Positions 1 through 9,942 of a DNA stretch of 51,158 nucleotides are shown here, in pieces (position 1 is the stretch's first letter; each line of letters opens with the position of its first letter). The translations under genes were made by a program, and so were the position numbers. Under the pieces are notes generated by a model. That model did not search any database, was not told where the DNA came from, and saw nothing but the letters and a program-made list of their open reading frames with translations. This DNA comes from a virus, in the IMG/VR virus record IMGVR_UViG_3300032294_001048, positions 1-51,158 of that record. The stretch is one strand, 5' to 3'.

Positions 1-1
1 A

Positions 2-3000
2 GAGGCGGCACAAGGAGCGCAGGAACAACTTGCTGCGAACGTTGCTTTGCAGCGCGAGGGCATGGAAGTTCCGACGATGCGCGGTGTGTTCTCGTCAGGT
101 GCTTTGGAAGGTATCGCAGGATTCGGAGTCGGCGCACCACTCGGGGCTATTCAAAAAGCTTCGGTTGCAGAGGATGCCGCGAGAAAAGCAGAAGAAGCAG
201 ACGCCCCGCAAACAGCGAATGCTATCCGCAAAGAGGCGCAGCAAACAGTAGCCGCAGAGAAGGCTGTCGTTCAAGAGGAGCAGGATATCGAAGATACGGA
301 AAAAGAAATGGTTCCCATCCAAGAGGAATACAAAGTTCCAGCAAAAGAAGAGTTCAAAACAACCTTTGCCAAGATGTCTCCGGAATCCATCGCTCAGACC
401 GAGCAGGGCTTCCGCGAAGAACTCGAAAACGAAGACGCGGATACCCGTGCATTCGCTCAAACGGGGTTGGACGCTCTTGCCGAGTTCCGTGCAGGGGTAG
501 CACCCACACCGATTACAGTCCCGCCCGTAGGGGAGGTCGCTCCCGCAGTTGCGGCTGTTACGCAGCCAGCAGCACCCGCCGCACCCGTTACGCCTGCTGC
601 ACCAGCAGAACCCGTCGCGCCAGCAGCCACAGCAGAACCAATAACTTCTGCCGATGCACAAGTAATAAACAATTTGCGCTCTGTAGCGGAAAACACGGCA
701 AACCGCGAACAGATTTCCGCGCTATCCGCCGCAGGGCTGGTCGATATTATCAAAGGCCAGCCCGTTATCAACGAAGACGGAGAGGCTATCCTAGCGCAAG
801 CACAGGCTCCCCTACCGCGCCTTACTCCAGAGGAGAGGGTTTCCGAGATACAGGCCGCGCCAGCACCTACAGCAGAAGCCCCCGCTATTGTTGAACAAGC
901 ACCTACTATCTCGGAAGAATCGCAAGTTTCCGAGATAGTTAGTCCTGCTCCAGCGGAACCTGCACCAGCACAAGCAGTAGCTCCAGTAGCACCAGCCACC
1001 GCACCTACTATCGGAGAAAAACCACCAACTTCTCCAATGATAGGCGCAGAGCCAACTCAACCCGCACCAGCGGAAGGAGTAGCGCAACCTTCAGCGGTAA
1101 CACCAGCACCGGAGATCGCCGCAGCGCCAGCACTAGTCACCGAGCAAGTTGCACCAGCAGAAGCTCCCGCGCCAGAGGTTGCGCCTGTAAAGCCATTGAC
1201 TGATGATGAGGCTGAAACTATCCGCGATGTAATTACACTTCGTAAATCTCAAGGCAGAGAACCAAATCCAGAACAAGTTAAAAGACTCGCAGAATATGAT
1301 GCGAAGAAAGCTGGCGTTGAAGTTCAAGCGGGAGATATTGTTTCTAACATCGTTGTTGGACACCCAATGTTTGAGTCTCCGCAACCAGAGCTTAACAACC
1401 TTGTCCCAATTAAAGTTACAACCAAGGAGCAACTTGCATCGCCAATACAACGAGCGCAACAAGTTCGTGATAAAGCGCAGTCCTACATTGGGAACTACCA
1501 AGTTGAGCAAGCGAAGGCGAAAACTCCCGCGCAAAAGAAAGCATTCGCAAAGAAGTTTACTCCTTCAGAACTCGCTCGCCAACGTGATATTTTAGACTAC
1601 ATCAAAAATGATGTGATGCCAGAGTTGGATAGGCTTGAGAAATTAGCACCATCTACCACCCCCGCAGTATCGGAAACAATAACAGAGCCAGCAGCACCAA
1701 CAGGCATCGCAGTAGGCAACCGCATCAAGCTCGGTAAAAGCCCGCAGACCTACGTAGTAGAAAAAGTCATCCCGCAGACAGCAACAGAGCGCGATCTAGG
1801 CGAGCAGTATTACTCCGTAAAGAACGAGCGAACTGGAGAGACGCAGGTCGTAGAGAAGAACGACGTAAAGCCTGTAAAGGCGAAAGCAGACAAGCGATAT
1901 AATCCGTTGGGATACGACATTGCTGAAATGGTGGAAGACATAAAGGCTGGCAAGACCGACACGCCCTTCCGTGCGGTAAACCAAGTAATCAAAGAAGCTC
2001 AGGAACTTCGGGGGCGAATTATGCTTGAGGCGATGCGCCGTAAGCAACCTAGGAAGGTCGGCAAGGCGGCAATTTTGGAGCGTATTGCTAGGGAGCGCAG
2101 CGCGGGAACAATCAGCGAGGCTACAGCCCGTGCGCTTACAGATTTTGTAAATAGCGTAAGAGAAGATGCGATAGGCGATACTTCAATCTCCATCCGCCAA
2201 AAGGGAGTAAGCAACTTTGATTTCGCTGATAATCTAGTTACATTCTTTTTGAACCAAGACAAAGGCGATTTTGGTGCAGCAGTCGGCATACACGAGTTCT
2301 GGCACGGACTTTCGAGGTTTCTTCCCGAATCTGAAGTGCAAAAAATCAACAAAGAATACGTCAAAGAACTTGAGGCATATCTCAAAAAAAACCCGTGGTT
2401 CCTCGCTTTTGTCGGGCGATACTCGCTTTCTGTTGAGCAGTTTAATGAATACAAGAAGTTTAATCCAGTAGAGGCGGAAACAAAGCTTGAACCAGTGCGT
2501 GATGCACAGGGCAACATCATAAAATACAAGATCAAATTTGATAAGAGCAACTATCGCTACATCATGCTGGACGAGTTCATTGCGGAAAAGATGACCGATC
2601 TTGTTATTGGTAAACAAGCGGTTCCAAATACATTCTTCGGCAAACTCGCCAAGGTATTCCGCGAATTTTTGGCGCTCATCAAGGCTCGGCTTGGTCTTGA
2701 ACCTTACGAGAAATTTTACCAACTCGTCACATCCACCAGCGATAAATTGATTCTGCAAAGAACATCAGGTGTTGCCGCGCCAATCCAAATATACGATCCC
2801 GTCGAATACGACTATTCTACTCGCAGAATGATGGCGGTAGAGGGTGAGCCTACAGCAGAAGCCGCGCCAGAAGAAGCTCCGCAAAGGAAGCCCCGCCCCA
2901 CGACAATCCAGCGATTGATCGAAGCGACAACGGGAGTGAAGCGCAAGCGTGACTTGTTAACGATAAACGAGAAGACCGCGCTGAAGGATCAACTCAAACT

Positions 3001-6000
3001 CGGGGCGAAGAAGCGCAGGTTGGATGCCGCGCAGCAGAAGGAGTTCGTAAAAGACCTGACAGCCCAACTCCGCGAGGAGGCAATTCGCGGTAGGGTAAAA
3101 GCCCCGCAGCTTCGCGCTATCGTCAACAAGGCGATGCAAGTTCGTTTCGACAACGACGCATCTATCCTCTCGTTCTTGAACTACGCGAACAAGGTGATCG
3201 ACAACGCGAATTACGACAAGGACTTGTCGGATGCGAAGAAGGCGATCAAATCCGCAAAAAGACTCGCCAAGCAGAAGGATGTTCCAGCCCCAGCGCAGGG
3301 AATCTTAAAGAGATTCGCCAACATCAATCCGTCCGACATAGATAACCCCGGTGACTTCGCTCTTGTGTTGAACGAGTATATGAAGGGATACGGCCCAGTG
3401 ACTGCGGAGGATTACGTTGTTGTCCCCGACGTGGAGATGGAGGCATATCTCGATGATCCAGAGGTCGGGCTGCTCAAGCAAAGCGAAGACGCAAAAGCAG
3501 AGCGCGATCAAATGGCGCTCATCAATTCGCTGAATGCCGAACTTGGGAAAGAGGGGCTGACCGAGGAGGAGAAGAATGACATTTTGAATATGTCGGAGGA
3601 AGATTTCTCCAAGATGATCCAGCAGCGCAAGGCAGATACGCAAAACGAAAAGCGTGTCGCCCGTGCCGAAGCTATCGAAAAGGCGATAAACGACATTGCC
3701 GCAAATTCACAGATCGCGCTGGTCAACTATCAAAACCCAGAGATGACCGCAGACCAGAAGCGAATTCTCGATCTCGTAAAGCAGGTAGAACTGGATCAAC
3801 TTGATCTTGGTTCGCGGAAGGAATACATCCGAATTGCGAATAGCATCTTGGTAAACAACGGATTCTTCGGTTCAAGAAAGTTCGCCAGTAAGGTGCTTGG
3901 TCAGCTAGGCGCAAAAGAGGCTGCAAAAGACTCCAAACAAACAAAACGCTACAATGCGATGTTCAAGTTTCTTGAAGGGATGATTGGAGAAAGGATTTCC
4001 AAGTCGATAAACTTGAGCGTCCAGTCTATCGCCGACACGTTCCGCAATATCGCTGGTAAGGATGGCGCTCCAAAACTTCTTGTCCAGATGGGCATGGGTG
4101 AGCTTGCAAGGGGTCAGGCTACCGCCAACAAGATGAACGCACAAATATCCGATGCGATTAGTGGTGTCTTTGAAAAGATCGAAAAGGAAACTGGTCTAAA
4201 GATTTCAGAAAGACGCGGATCGTTTGCGATGGGTGTTGCTGGAAACTTGCTGCAAGTAGACCCGTCAGAGACAGAAGCGCAAGGCATACAAAGAATCAGA
4301 AACCTTATCGAGCAAGACATTGCGATTAAGGAGAAATCTCCGTCACGAGAAGATAGGGAAAGTGCTGTCTTTGTTAAGCGGGCATTGGACGAGGTATATG
4401 CCGACAGCGTAGAGGGCATTCTTGCGAACCTAAAGGCCGCGCATCCGGCACACTACGAAGCCCTTGTTTTCTTAAAAGATGAGATTCTTCCAGAATACAA
4501 ACCCTTGTTAAAGGAACACGACGAATTGTTTAATAACCAAACGGACAATTATGAGAACGTCAACTATCTCCCCATCCGATACAGGGGCATTGATTTTGAG
4601 ATCAAGGCTCCAGAGGACTTAATTCAAAGGCAGTTCCGCGATGTAACCGAGCCGAAGCAATCTCCCAATACGATTAAGCGCAAGAAGCTCACCACCCTTC
4701 CGCCCGGCAGGGTATTCGATTACAACCTTACAAGGAATGTGATAAACGCGCTTTCAGACCAAATCACAGCGGCGAATACGAACCCAGCTTGGCAGCAGAT
4801 TATTTCCTTCTTGGCGTCTCCCGATGCGGCAGAAGCTGTAGGAGGCGTGGAGAACCTTGATTTCATCAAACAGCGATTGGGTGGTCTGGCAAGAGCAAGG
4901 GCGCGGACATACGCAACAACTGGTGCAGAGCGCATTGCAGATGCGTTTGCCAACCTCACACGCAGGTTCGGTATCGGTCTAGCTCTTGGTGGATACGGAC
5001 AGTTCTTCAAGCAATTCCCGTCACAAACAGCGACAACTCTTGCGAATGTTAGAGATGCAGGACTCCTCGCAGAAAGCACAAGGGATTTGCTGGAAGGAAA
5101 GGCTCAAGGGATTTTATCGCAATTCTCTATCGGAGAGCGCGGTGAAATTGCTGGTGGAACAAAGTGGATCAACCAGATGGAAGGCAACTTCGGCAAGGTG
5201 CGCAAATTCTACGAGGAAGGCAGGTGGGCTGAATTCTCCGATGCGTTTGAGAGGCTGAATAACATGTGGCTCTTTGCTCTGAAGAAGTCGGATTATCTCG
5301 CCGCTGGCGCTGGATGGCTGGCGTATTACCGCAAACATCTTAAAGACAAAGGCATCGAGTTCACTGGATGGGAAAACGAAACGAATCTCATAAATCAAAA
5401 CGACCCGTCTCGTATGGAAGCCGCTGTCTACGCCGAGCAAATGATCGACATGTATCAAGGTTCGTCCGACCCGACCAAAATGGCTGAACTCTCCCAACGC
5501 GGGCAGAACGGATACGAGAATCTTTTCAAAGCTATCTTCATGCCGTTCTTCTCGTTCGTGCTGCAAGAACGCTCCCGCATACTTTCCGACACGCGAGACA
5601 TCGCCTTTGGTGACGCAAATCAGAAAGCACAAGGCGCTGCTGGTATGGGTGGAACGATTGCCGGAATGCTCATCTTCCACACAATGCGTCGGTTCTTGCT
5701 GCCAGCCGTCGCTGCTGGAGGAGCTTCAGCAATCTACGCTTTACTCGGCGTGGATATGGACGAACCCGACGAAGAGAAACAACAAGAGGAAGCAAACAAG
5801 ATTTGGCGCAGGTTCAGCGCGGAAGTGTTCTCAAACATCGTTGTCGGCGGATTCGGTAGCATTGCGGAAAACCGATTCGTGGATGCGGTCAACTATTCCT
5901 TCTATATTATCGAATCGCAGATCGAAAACGAGAACGTGCTGGATGATAAGGGCGAGGTTATGTCGTTCGACAAATACCAGAAGGAACGCTCGCCATTCTA

Positions 6001-6295
6001 CCGCTACACGGGCATGGGGGCGGATTCCAGCTTCGGCATGTTGGACATCATGCCGGGGCAGATCAGCGAACTTCGCAAGAGGGTGGAGGAACTGACCAGC
6101 GAGGAGCTTGCAGAAACCCTGACTCCAGAAGAGCGTCGTGTCCTTTACGTTGCGGGATTCAGCGAACTTATTTACACAATGCGCTTGAACGACACGGACG
6201 TTGCGAGGATGATTAGGCAAATGAATAGAGACGTGATCGAGCAGTCTAAAGAGCGCGAGAAGGCAGAGAAGAGACTACAGAACCTTTACAAGTAA
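2..6295 (+). CDS. Giant phage protein, 5'-truncated, with HExxH motif; likely virion-associated
   Basis: The frame is open to the window edge with no in-frame ATG before codon 20, so the true start lies upstream and only about 2,097 codons are visible. Numbering residues from base 47, about 150-390 is a Pro/Ala-rich linker. An HEFWH zinc-peptidase-like motif sits at about 749-753, followed some 100 residues later by D-E-F-I-A-E-K, which could supply the third ligand. Long charged helical stretches fill about 950-1,700. A hydrophobic segment near 1,865-1,905 could be membrane-active. The C-terminal third resembles the 'large polyvalent protein' associated domains (LPD38-like) found in giant phage proteins; that is recognition from memory, not a search. 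Very long multi-domain phage proteins of this kind are usually packaged and ejected with the DNA. I infer an ejected internal protein; a host-takeover polyprotein is the alternative. The next gene overlaps its stop codon (TAATG). Confidence 0.75.
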   Translation, partial: EAAQGAQEQLAANVALQREGMEVPTMRGVFSSGALEGIAGFGVGAPLGAIQKASVAEDAARKAEEADAPQTANAIRKEAQQTVAAEKAVVQEEQDIEDTEKEMVPIQEEYKVPAKEEFKTTFAKMSPESIAQTEQGFREELENEDADTRAFAQTGLDALAEFRAGVAPTPITVPPVGEVAPAVAAVTQPAAPAAPVTPAAPAEPVAPAATAEPITSADAQVINNLRSVAENTANREQISALSAAGLVDIIKGQPVINEDGEAILAQAQAPLPRLTPEERVSEIQAAPAPTAEAPAIVEQAPTISEESQVSEIVSPAPAEPAPAQAVAPVAPATAPTIGEKPPTSPMIGAEPTQPAPAEGVAQPSAVTPAPEIAAAPALVTEQVAPAEAPAPEVAPVKPLTDDEAETIRDVITLRKSQGREPNPEQVKRLAEYDAKKAGVEVQAGDIVSNIVVGHPMFESPQPELNNLVPIKVTTKEQLASPIQRAQQVRDKAQSYIGNYQVEQAKAKTPAQKKAFAKKFTPSELARQRDILDYIKNDVMPELDRLEKLAPSTTPAVSETITEPAAPTGIAVGNRIKLGKSPQTYVVEKVIPQTATERDLGEQYYSVKNERTGETQVVEKNDVKPVKAKADKRYNPLGYDIAEMVEDIKAGKTDTPFRAVNQVIKEAQELRGRIMLEAMRRKQPRKVGKAAILERIARERSAGTISEATARALTDFVNSVREDAIGDTSISIRQKGVSNFDFADNLVTFFLNQDKGDFGAAVGIHEFWHGLSRFLPESEVQKINKEYVKELEAYLKKNPWFLAFVGRYSLSVEQFNEYKKFNPVEAETKLEPVRDAQGNIIKYKIKFDKSNYRYIMLDEFIAEKMTDLVIGKQAVPNTFFGKLAKVFREFLALIKARLGLEPYEKFYQLVTSTSDKLILQRTSGVAAPIQIYDPVEYDYSTRRMMAVEGEPTAEAAPEEAPQRKPRPTTIQRLIEATTGVKRKRDLLTINEKTALKDQLKLGAKKRRLDAAQQKEFVKDLTAQLREEAIRGRVKAPQLRAIVNKAMQVRFDNDASILSFLNYANKVIDNANYDKDLSDAKKAIKSAKRLAKQKDVPAPAQGILKRFANINPSDIDNPGDFALVLNEYMKGYGPVTAEDYVVVPDVEMEAYLDDPEVGLLKQSEDAKAERDQMALINSLNAELGKEGLTEEEKNDILNMSEEDFSKMIQQRKADTQNEKRVARAEAIEKAINDIAANSQIALVNYQNPEMTADQKRILDLVKQVELDQLDLGSRKEYIRIANSILVNNGFFGSRKFASKVLGQLGAKEAAKDSKQTKRYNAMFKFLEGMIGERISKSINLSVQSIADTFRNIAGKDGAPKLLVQMGMGELARGQATANKMNAQISDAISGVFEKIEKETGLKISERRGSFAMGVAGNLLQVDPSETEAQGIQRIRNLIEQDIAIKEKSPSREDRESAVFVKRALDEVYADSVEGILANLKAAHPAHYEALVFLKDEILPEYKPLLKEHDELFNNQTDNYENVNYLPIRYRGIDFEIKAPEDLIQRQFRDVTEPKQSPNTIKRKKLTTLPPGRVFDYNLTRNVINALSDQITAANTNPAWQQIISFLASPDAAEAVGGVENLDFIKQRLGGLARARARTYATTGAERIADAFANLTRRFGIGLALGGYGQFFKQFPSQTATTLANVRDAGLLAESTRDLLEGKAQGILSQFSIGERGEIAGGTKWINQMEGNFGKVRKFYEEGRWAEFSDAFERLNNMWLFALKKSDYLAAGAGWLAYYRKHLKDKGIEFTGWENETNLINQNDPSRMEAAVYAEQMIDMYQGSSDPTKMAELSQRGQNGYENLFKAIFMPFFSFVLQERSRILSDTRDIAFGDANQKAQGAAGMGGTIAGMLIFHTMRRFLLPAVAAGGASAIYALLGVDMDEPDEEKQQEEANKIWRRFSAEVFSNIVVGGFGSIAENRFVDAVNYSFYIIESQIENENVLDDKGEVMSFDKYQKERSPFYRYTGMGADSSFGMLDIMPGQISELRKRVEELTSEELAETLTPEERRVLYVAGFSELIYTMRLNDTDVARMIRQMNRDVIEQSKEREKAEKRLQNLYK

Positions 6296-6924
6296 TGGTT
6301 CAATATCGCTACACGGACAAGGCCACGTGTCCCCCCGGTGAGTGGCGCTACAAGCATCCTATTACAGGACTGCTTCTCAAACATTATGATTACCGAGCAT
6401 TCATCAAAGCGTATGTGAATCATTGCTTGGCAAACAATATCGTCCTTACGGGGGATTGGGAAGACGAGCTAATCTCGGAGATGTGCATCCAGAACGGGTG
6501 GGGCAAGCTATGCAAGCCCGTGTCGCTGGACAAGGTGGTTCGCCGGAAGCTTTCGTTGCAGGCCGTGCTTTCATTCCTAAATATGATTAAATCGTGGGCG
6601 ATGCAGGTCTTGAACGGCAGGGCTGCATTCGTCTCGCAAGAGGAAGCAGAGCGCAGGGCGAACATCTGTGCGGGATGCCCGAACAACGTTACGCTCCAAT
6701 TTTCCTGCGGTGCGTGTATGGGGGGAGTGATGAAGCTTATTCATGGAGTTCTGGGCGACAGAAAAACCAAGAACGATTACGCTCTCGGTGCTTGCCTTGT
6801 ATGCTCCTGTGAGCTAAAGTCCGCTGTTCACGTTCCCCTCGACGTGCAACACAACGGGCTAAATGATGAACTCAAAAACGACTTTAGGCAAATCACGCAC
6901 TGTTGGAAGCGGGAGGGGTTGTGA
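6295..6924 (+). CDS. Cys-rich phage protein with PPGxWRY N-terminal module
   Basis: The ATG overlaps the previous stop by one base (TAATG), indicating translational coupling. The 209-residue protein has an N-terminal module (residues about 10-50) with C-P-P-G-E-W-R-Y, a T-G turn and Y-R-A-F, shared with the next gene. The C-terminal half has paired cysteines (C-A-G-C, C-G-A-C, C-L-V-C-S-C) and a final H-C, a pattern suited to a zinc ribbon or an Fe-S cluster. The function is unknown. It heads the overlapping run of glycan-type enzymes and may be an accessory or adaptor to them, or a product of the structural operon that ends here. Confidence 0.75.
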   Translation: MVQYRYTDKATCPPGEWRYKHPITGLLLKHYDYRAFIKAYVNHCLANNIVLTGDWEDELISEMCIQNGWGKLCKPVSLDKVVRRKLSLQAVLSFLNMIKSWAMQVLNGRAAFVSQEEAERRANICAGCPNNVTLQFSCGACMGGVMKLIHGVLGDRKTKNDYALGACLVCSCELKSAVHVPLDVQHNGLNDELKNDFRQITHCWKREGL

Positions 6925-8597
6925 GCGTTGAGAAATTCGGGATCGACATCAACACGACCCCGCCCGGAGATTGGCGCTACACGATCAACGGCAAGATGCA
7001 AAAGAGCTATTGCATCCGCCAGCTAGCCATGTGGGCGAAGAGTGCTGGCGACCAGCGCAAGAAGGATGAAATTATGCACGACATCATTAGAGAAACCATG
7101 CCGCACATCCCGAGACAGAATTATCTGACAGGATTTCTCTCAGAAAAAGATATACATTTTTCGGACAAAAGCCTGCACGTCATGCTCGGCAGGGCGGGAG
7201 ATATTCTTTGTTTACTCCCCGCGATTCAGTCTGAATACGAAAGACTTGGGACAAAGCAGAAGCTTGTTGTTTCAAAAGAGTTCGCTCCGTTGCTGGACGG
7301 CTGCACCTACGTAGAACCGATTGTCTTTGAGAAGGACTTCAGGCTCCCCGCTCATGCAACGAACTGGGCAACGAGGAGTTTCCCAGAGTCGTGCGTAATC
7401 AACTGTGCTGTGTGCGCAGAAGATATGCGTATCGACCAGAAGGGATGGTCGTTCGACAGAGACATCTGGATTAACTCGCGGATACCCATCTCGCCGCACT
7501 CCAAGAGATTATTGTTCGACAATAGAGATCAAAAGCGGGAAGACGTGTTAAAAAAACAATACATTTCTTTTAACAAGAAGAACGTGCTTTTGGCAATGGA
7601 TGGGCATTCTTCTCCTTTCTTCTGGGGCGAGGAACTGATGAAAGGACTATTCAAATCCCTGCCCGAATACAATTTCATCAACATATCTGGCATCCGGTCT
7701 GCGAGACTCTACGATTTGCTGGGGCTATACGACGAGGCGGATTCGCTTATCGCAATCGACTCGGCTCCACTCCACTTGGCATCAGCATCGGGGATCAACA
7801 CAATCGCTTTGGTGACAGACCAGAATACGATGTGGCATCAGTCTAGCTGGAAACCGCATCACAATCTGCGGGTTCCTTACTCGGATGTAGTCAAAAAGAT
7901 TGATGACATCGCTAGTGCGGTATCCGACAAGCGAACCCCTCCCGAGATATGGTTTGTTCGCTCTAGGAAGGCGCAGAACGACGCGGAAACGCAAAGGCGA
8001 TACGACACAGCGGATCGTAGTATTTCGCAAGAGAATTGGTTTTCTGGCGGGAAATGGAAGGAAGTGGACTTCACCCCGACAAGAGACGCGACTTGTATAA
8101 ACGACGTTCCTGTTCCGTTCATCCACGATATGCTCGACCAAGCGAACGCAAAAGCGAACGTTAACGACATCATCTGTATTCTGAACGCGGACATCAATCT
8201 AACTCCGGGCATTACGGGAGAGATACTTGACGCCTGCTACAACTTCGGCTCTTGCTACGCTCAGCGCAACGACTTCCGCAGAATAGACAGGCTGGCGTTA
8301 AACGAGGTAGAGTGTGCTGCTGGAAGGAAGTATCCGGGCGCTGATCTCTTCGCCTTTACGAAGGAATGGTGGGTCAAGAGGAAGAGCCTATTCCCCGACA
8401 TGCTGCTCGCTAGGGAAACGTGGGATATGATCATGCGGGACTTGATTCGCATGACAGGCGGAATCGAACTACACAACGCGATCTACCACGAGATGCACGA
8501 AAGCCATTGGTTGCAGAATAGGGGTTGCGCTGGCAACGAATACAACAAGCGGCTTGCTTCGGCTTGGCTGGCTGCGAACGGAAGGAACTGGTGGTGA
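6921..8597 (+). CDS. Bifunctional glycosyltransferase: PPGxWRY module, GT9-like domain, GT-A-like domain
   Basis: A GTG at 6921 overlaps the previous stop as GTGA; an upstream in-frame TTG is possible, but the same coupling recurs at later junctions. The 558-residue protein appears to have three parts. Residues 1-60 carry the P-P-G-D-W-R-Y module shared with the upstream gene. Residues about 80-340 look like heptosyltransferase family GT9, with the donor-site signature I-D-S-A-P-L-H-L-A-S-A-S-G near 275-290. Residues about 350-558 look like a GT-A nucleotide-sugar transferase: I-L-N-A-D-I-N-L-T-P-G (DxD-like), then R-R-D-F-type and G-A-D-L-F-A-F motifs. Such fusions build or modify surface glycans. 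Here the product could decorate the virion or host polysaccharide. The family calls come from motifs only. Confidence 0.78.
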   Translation: MSVEKFGIDINTTPPGDWRYTINGKMQKSYCIRQLAMWAKSAGDQRKKDEIMHDIIRETMPHIPRQNYLTGFLSEKDIHFSDKSLHVMLGRAGDILCLLPAIQSEYERLGTKQKLVVSKEFAPLLDGCTYVEPIVFEKDFRLPAHATNWATRSFPESCVINCAVCAEDMRIDQKGWSFDRDIWINSRIPISPHSKRLLFDNRDQKREDVLKKQYISFNKKNVLLAMDGHSSPFFWGEELMKGLFKSLPEYNFINISGIRSARLYDLLGLYDEADSLIAIDSAPLHLASASGINTIALVTDQNTMWHQSSWKPHHNLRVPYSDVVKKIDDIASAVSDKRTPPEIWFVRSRKAQNDAETQRRYDTADRSISQENWFSGGKWKEVDFTPTRDATCINDVPVPFIHDMLDQANAKANVNDIICILNADINLTPGITGEILDACYNFGSCYAQRNDFRRIDRLALNEVECAAGRKYPGADLFAFTKEWWVKRKSLFPDMLLARETWDMIMRDLIRMTGGIELHNAIYHEMHESHWLQNRGCAGNEYNKRLASAWLAANGRNWW

Positions 8598-9412
8598 AAA
8601 TCACACTCCCACATTTACATACACCTATACACCACTTTGGCTACAAAGGGTTCATGGGACACAATCCAAATATCGAGGCCGTGCAGAGCTTGAGCGAGGC
8701 GGATTTCATTTGGTATCACACAGTAGGAGATAGCCACGAGGTTACGGAAGACTTGGGCAGGATCAGCAATCTGAACAAGCGAGTTATCGCTATCATCACG
8801 GGCGACCAAGCTCCAGCGTTTGTCCCCTACGGATACATCTTCGGAACGAATTGCGGATTTAACATTCCTTACGAATATGATAGGTTCATCCCAAACTACT
8901 TGCGCGGAGATTTCGATAACCGCAAACGCAAAACGAGGATTAGCTTCCGTGGGCATCGCCAGACTTGGAAGAACCGCCATAGAATGCAGGTGGACGGCAT
9001 TCGGCTGACGTGGATTGATTGGTGGAAGACACCAGCAGAACGCAGGCCTCAGTTAGCAGAAGCGTATGCGAACGAACTTAAAGATTCCGTATTTTCGCTT
9101 TGCCCTAGGGGTAACGGGCCGAGTTCCATGCGACTATTTGAATCCATGCTGCTAGGAGCGATACCGGTTCGACTAGATGATTGGACGATGCCATTCGGTC
9201 AGGAGTTGGATTTTTCCCCGAGATTCAACTTGGACAACACGAACATGAACGATATCGTGAAATATCTACAAAACATGACAGAAAGTGAAATAAAACAGCG
9301 AGTCGATTCCATGCGGAATTTTGTAGAATCACACCTTGTTATCGACGCAAGGCGTGGATGCGAAGGAACGATGGGATACTCGGAGTGGATACGGGAATTT
9401 ATACAACTATGA
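8594..9412 (+). CDS. Exostosin-like (GT47-type) glycosyltransferase
   Basis: The start is GTG 8594, giving a GTGA overlap with the upstream stop. The 272-residue protein has the exostosin hallmark near residues 165-195: F-S-L-C-P-R-G-N-G-P-S-S-M-R-L-F-E, then G-A-I-P-V-R-L-D-D, which in the family binds the nucleotide-sugar donor. A preceding S-F-R-G-H segment also fits the family. It is shorter than eukaryotic exostosins but typical for bacterial and phage members. It would be a cytoplasmic transferase acting with its fused GT9/GT-A neighbour. The acceptor is unknown. Confidence 0.8.
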   Translation: MKITLPHLHTPIHHFGYKGFMGHNPNIEAVQSLSEADFIWYHTVGDSHEVTEDLGRISNLNKRVIAIITGDQAPAFVPYGYIFGTNCGFNIPYEYDRFIPNYLRGDFDNRKRKTRISFRGHRQTWKNRHRMQVDGIRLTWIDWWKTPAERRPQLAEAYANELKDSVFSLCPRGNGPSSMRLFESMLLGAIPVRLDDWTMPFGQELDFSPRFNLDNTNMNDIVKYLQNMTESEIKQRVDSMRNFVESHLVIDARRGCEGTMGYSEWIREFIQL

Positions 9413-9942
9413 GCAAACATCAATATGCAATCAGAGAAGCCCTCTCTCGCGTATGCGGAGGAGCAGAATCATACCTAGAGGTTGGAGTAAACGAAGGGAC
9501 CAGCCTTGAGGTGGTTATTAACGAATGCACTACAGTCAAAAGCCTAACGCTTGTTGATATGTGGGGTAAAGAGTATGGCGGCACAGGAAGGGGCAGTAAC
9601 GCCCACATTAAAGACTTGTTGAACAAGCTTGGCTATACTGGTGAAGCAAGGTTCCTAGACGGCAACTCTCACGACATTTTGCCACAACTCATCGCTGAAG
9701 GTGTGTCATTTGATTTGGTGACAATAGACGGAGATCATTCCTATGAAGGCGGCGAACGCGATCTTATCGACGGATGGCAGCTTCTTAATTCTAAGGGATG
9801 GCTTGTGTTTGATGATATTACGCACGAGCAGCATGGGTATCTGATGGATATGACCAAGAAGTTTGAGGCAAACTATTCTCCTGCAAATTCCATCTGGATT
9901 ACCGACCTAATCAATGGTGCGGTTGCATTTCAAAGGCCATGA
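9409..9942 (+). CDS. Class I SAM methyltransferase (Methyltransf_24-like)
   Basis: ATG at 9409 overlaps the upstream stop (ATGA). The 177-residue protein has a Rossmann motif I (Y-L-E-V-G-V-N-E-G-T-S, residues about 23-33), an acidic motif II region (L-V-D-M-W), the post-core signature V-T-I-D-G-D-H-S-Y-E-G, and G-W-L-V-F-D-D-I. The D-G-D-H-S-Y segment is typical of the Methyltransf_24 family, which often methylates sugars or natural-product hydroxyls in glycan clusters. In this operon the substrate is probably a sugar hydroxyl or carboxyl. This is inferred from position. Confidence 0.8.
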   Translation: MSKHQYAIREALSRVCGGAESYLEVGVNEGTSLEVVINECTTVKSLTLVDMWGKEYGGTGRGSNAHIKDLLNKLGYTGEARFLDGNSHDILPQLIAEGVSFDLVTIDGDHSYEGGERDLIDGWQLLNSKGWLVFDDITHEQHGYLMDMTKKFEANYSPANSIWITDLINGAVAFQRP

